Source: Chitinophagaceae bacterium (GTDB taxonomy: Bacteria > Bacteroidota > Bacteroidia > Chitinophagales > Chitinophagaceae). From it: a stretch of DNA of 9,069 nucleotides. Shown here one piece after another: positions 7,579 to 9,069 of the stretch. How positions within the stretch are numbered: the first letter of the stretch is position 1; every line of letters starts with the position of its first letter. Under the pieces are notes generated by a model. The model saw only the letters and a program-made list of their open reading frames with translations, searched no databases and was not told where the DNA came from. A program made the translations under genes and the position numbers. The stretch spans positions 1,281 through 10,349 of the forward strand of contig PLXD01000152.1 in assembly GCA_003151295.1 (NCBI GenBank), in the 5' to 3' direction.

Positions 7579-8145
7579 ATGATGCCCAATCCCCGGTTAG
7601 CAGCCAGATATGCCAAATCCGTTCTCGATCTGTCGGTTGAAAAAGGTCAGCTCGAAGCGGTATATAGCGATATGCAGTTCATGCGGGATCTCTGCAGGAG
7701 CAGTCGCGATTTTGTGAGCTTGCTGAAGAGTCCCATCATCAAGGCGGATAAGAAGGATAAGATCCTGGATGCGATCACCGCTGGAAAGGTGAATGTGATC
7801 ACGGCCACTTTCAATAAACTGCTTGTGAATAAGGGTCGCGAAAGCTATCTGCCCGAGATTGCCGAAGCCTTTATCCGGCAATATAAGGATCTGAAAGATA
7901 TCTATACGGTGAAGCTGACGACGGCCACCCCGGTCAGTGAAGAGCTGAAAAGTAGTATCGTGGATAAGATTCGAACGGGCTCTTCTATGAAGAATATCGA
8001 GTTGAACAGCGAGGTGGATGAGGCGATCATAGGAGGCTTTATCCTTGAAATCGGGGATAAGCTGGTAGATGCCAGTATCGCCTACGATCTGAACAATGTG
8101 AGAAAGCAGTTCCGAAACAATGACTTTATTTATAAGATCAGGTAA
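7579..8145 (+). CDS. atpH: ATP synthase F1 subunit delta (OSCP)
   Basis: A 188-residue soluble protein that caps the F1 head and joins it to the b stalk. The N-terminal helical domain starts NPRLAARYAKSVLDLSVEKGQLE (4-26), the family's usual RYAxAL-type opening that binds alpha. The C-terminal signature GGFILEIGDKLVDASI (152-167) followed by LNNVRKQF is the classic OSCP/delta end that binds the b subunit. Length fits the family (about 175-190). Two adjacent ATG codons, 7579 and 7582, could each start it. The first lies one base after the atpF stop. The stop codon sits in a 16-bp tandem duplication that continues into the spacer before atpA. Confidence 0.96.
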   Translation: MMPNPRLAARYAKSVLDLSVEKGQLEAVYSDMQFMRDLCRSSRDFVSLLKSPIIKADKKDKILDAITAGKVNVITATFNKLLVNKGRESYLPEIAEAFIRQYKDLKDIYTVKLTTATPVSEELKSSIVDKIRTGSSMKNIELNSEVDEAIIGGFILEIGDKLVDASIAYDLNNVRKQFRNNDFIYKIR

Positions 8146-8178
8146 AACTAAGATCAGGTAAAACAGACAAACAGACAA
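8133..8178 (+). repeat. Tandem duplications (16 bp x 2, then 8 bp x 2) at the end of atpH
   Basis: TAAGATCAGGTAAAAC occurs at 8133-8148 and is repeated without change at 8149-8164; the first copy contains the last atpH codons and its TAA stop. Immediately after, ACAGACAA (8163-8170) is repeated at 8171-8178. Together they make most of the 52-nt spacer before atpA. They look like two independent slippage events and leave atpH intact. The resulting A-rich, C-containing leader may suit translation start of atpA. Confidence 0.85.
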
Positions 8179-8197
8179 CTAACAAATAAGTACAATT

Positions 8198-9069
8198 ATG
8201 GCAGAGATCAAACCAGATGAAATTTCAGCGATATTGCGCCAGCAATTGAGCAACTTCAATGTTTCCGCTGATCTGGAAGAAGTGGGCACCGTATTGCAGA
8301 TAGGTGATGGGATTGCCCGTGTATACGGGCTGAGCAGCGTGAGCAGTGGTGAACTGGTCGAATTCGAGAATGGCGTGCGCGCGATCGCCCTGAACCTGGA
8401 AGAAGATAATGTCGGGGTGGTGTTAATGGGAGAGAGCGGCGATATCAAGGAAGGTTCGAAAGTACGCCGTACCGGCAAGATCGCTTCGATCAATGTCGGA
8501 GAGGGTATGCTGGGCCGTGTAGTCAATACCTTAGGGGAACCGATCGATGGGAAAGGTCCTATTACCGGAGAGAGATATGAAATGCCCCTTGAACGCAAAG
8601 CGCCCGGCGTCATTTTCAGGGAGCCTGTAAAAGAGCCCCTGCAAACGGGCATCAAGGCCATTGATGCCATGATCCCCATCGGTCGCGGACAACGTGAGTT
8701 GATCATCGGCGACCGGCAGACCGGTAAAACGGCGATTGCCATCGATACCATCATCAATCAGAAAGAGTTCTTCAAATCAGGCAAGCCTGTATACTGTATT
8801 TATGTAGCCATTGGTCAGAAGTCATCCACCGTTGCCGGTGTAATGAAGACCCTGGCTGAAAATGGCGCCATGGATTTTACCGTGATTGTAAATGCTTCGG
8901 CGTCCGATCCTGCTCCTCTTCAGTTCTACGCCCCCTTCGCGGGTGCTGCCATCGGTGAATTCTTCCGTGATACCGGTCGCCCAGCCCTGATCATATTTGA
9001 TGATCTGTCGAAGCAGGCCGTAGCCTATCGTGAAGTATCCCTGTTGCTGCGCCGGCCGCCCGGCCGCGA
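8198..9069 (+). CDS. atpA: ATP synthase F1 subunit alpha, 3'-partial
   Basis: Non-catalytic nucleotide-binding subunit of the F1 hexamer; 290 codons plus two bases are present before the right edge, against about 505-525 in the complete family. It begins [17 protein letters not shown], the usual alpha opening that binds delta. The beta-barrel region includes [16 protein letters not shown] (residues 30-45). The P-loop GDRQTGKTA is at 171-179, and ALIIFDD with D268 is the Walker B equivalent, followed by [21 protein letters not shown]. The ATG at 8198 is 52 nt after atpH with an A-rich, Shine-Dalgarno-free leader. The gene order atpB-E-F-H-A matches Bacteroidota operons, where atpG usually follows; that lies outside the window. 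Confidence 0.97.
   Translation, partial: MAEIKPDEISAILRQQLSNFNVSADLEEVGTVLQIGDGIARVYGLSSVSSGELVEFENGVRAIALNLEEDNVGVVLMGESGDIKEGSKVRRTGKIASINVGEGMLGRVVNTLGEPIDGKGPITGERYEMPLERKAPGVIFREPVKEPLQTGIKAIDAMIPIGRGQRELIIGDRQTGKTAIAIDTIINQKEFFKSGKPVYCIYVAIGQKSSTVAGVMKTLAENGAMDFTVIVNASASDPAPLQFYAPFAGAAIGEFFRDTGRPALIIFDDLSKQAVAYREVSLLLRRPPGR

Noticed and set aside
7597..8178. Long minus-strand open frame (193 codons) opposite atpH
   Set aside because: It lies fully antisense to a clear OSCP/delta gene, and the translation has no recognisable domain.
8179..8757. Long minus-strand open frame (192 codons) opposite atpA
   Set aside because: The plus strand encodes unmistakable ATP synthase alpha with an intact P-loop; the antisense translation is Ser/Pro/Ile-rich shadow sequence.

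Overview
The window reads as a chromosomal segment of a member of the Bacteroidota, most likely a Chitinophagaceae-like genus. Four things point there: a TAnnTTTG-type -7 box (TATCTTTG) just before the ATP synthase genes; almost no Shine-Dalgarno sequences before most starts; an ATP synthase a subunit with a signal peptide and a long extra N-terminal domain; and a Ser-rich lipoprotein of a type common in that phylum. This taxonomic call is inference from style, not from a database search. GC is roughly 50% or more in most genes but falls to about 32-40% in sampled lines of a small two-gene cassette at about 3.40-4.15 kb.

Left part (1-3396, plus strand): the 3' part of a long gene, open at the left edge, whose C-terminal region carries a His...Cys pattern resembling clan CD cysteine peptidases (caspase/CHAT type). 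It is followed after 44 nt by a complete fused ABC transporter (six-helix membrane domain plus ATPase). The middle (3393-4145) is an AT-rich pair: a very small protein containing an EEQE motif and a nucleotidyltransferase-fold protein. It looks like an acquired accessory module, possibly toxin-antitoxin-like. A 15-bp perfect stem-loop (4232-4278) separates this strand from a convergent minus-strand lipoprotein gene (4314-5228). Between the cassette and the stem-loop lies a GC-rich scrap that reads on the minus strand as the start of a signal-peptide-like protein.

Right part (5500-9069, plus strand): the ATP synthase operon in the order atpB (a), atpE (c), atpF (b), atpH (delta), atpA (alpha, cut by the right edge). 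A Bacteroidota-type promoter sits about 20 nt before atpB. atpB, atpE and atpF specify the membrane sector and stator, atpH the stator cap, and atpA starts the F1 head. Key residues for proton translocation (a-Arg288, c-Glu67) are present, and the c-subunit ion site looks proton-type rather than sodium-type. A 12-bp perfect hairpin lies between atpE and atpF, and a good Shine-Dalgarno sequence precedes atpF; both could help set c-ring stoichiometry. atpG is not within the window, nor are the beta/epsilon genes.

I found no tRNA, rRNA, CRISPR array, insertion sequence or origin. The most interesting loci are the clan CD-like gene, the AT-rich nucleotidyltransferase pair, the atpE-atpF hairpin, and the short tandem duplications sitting on two stop codons.
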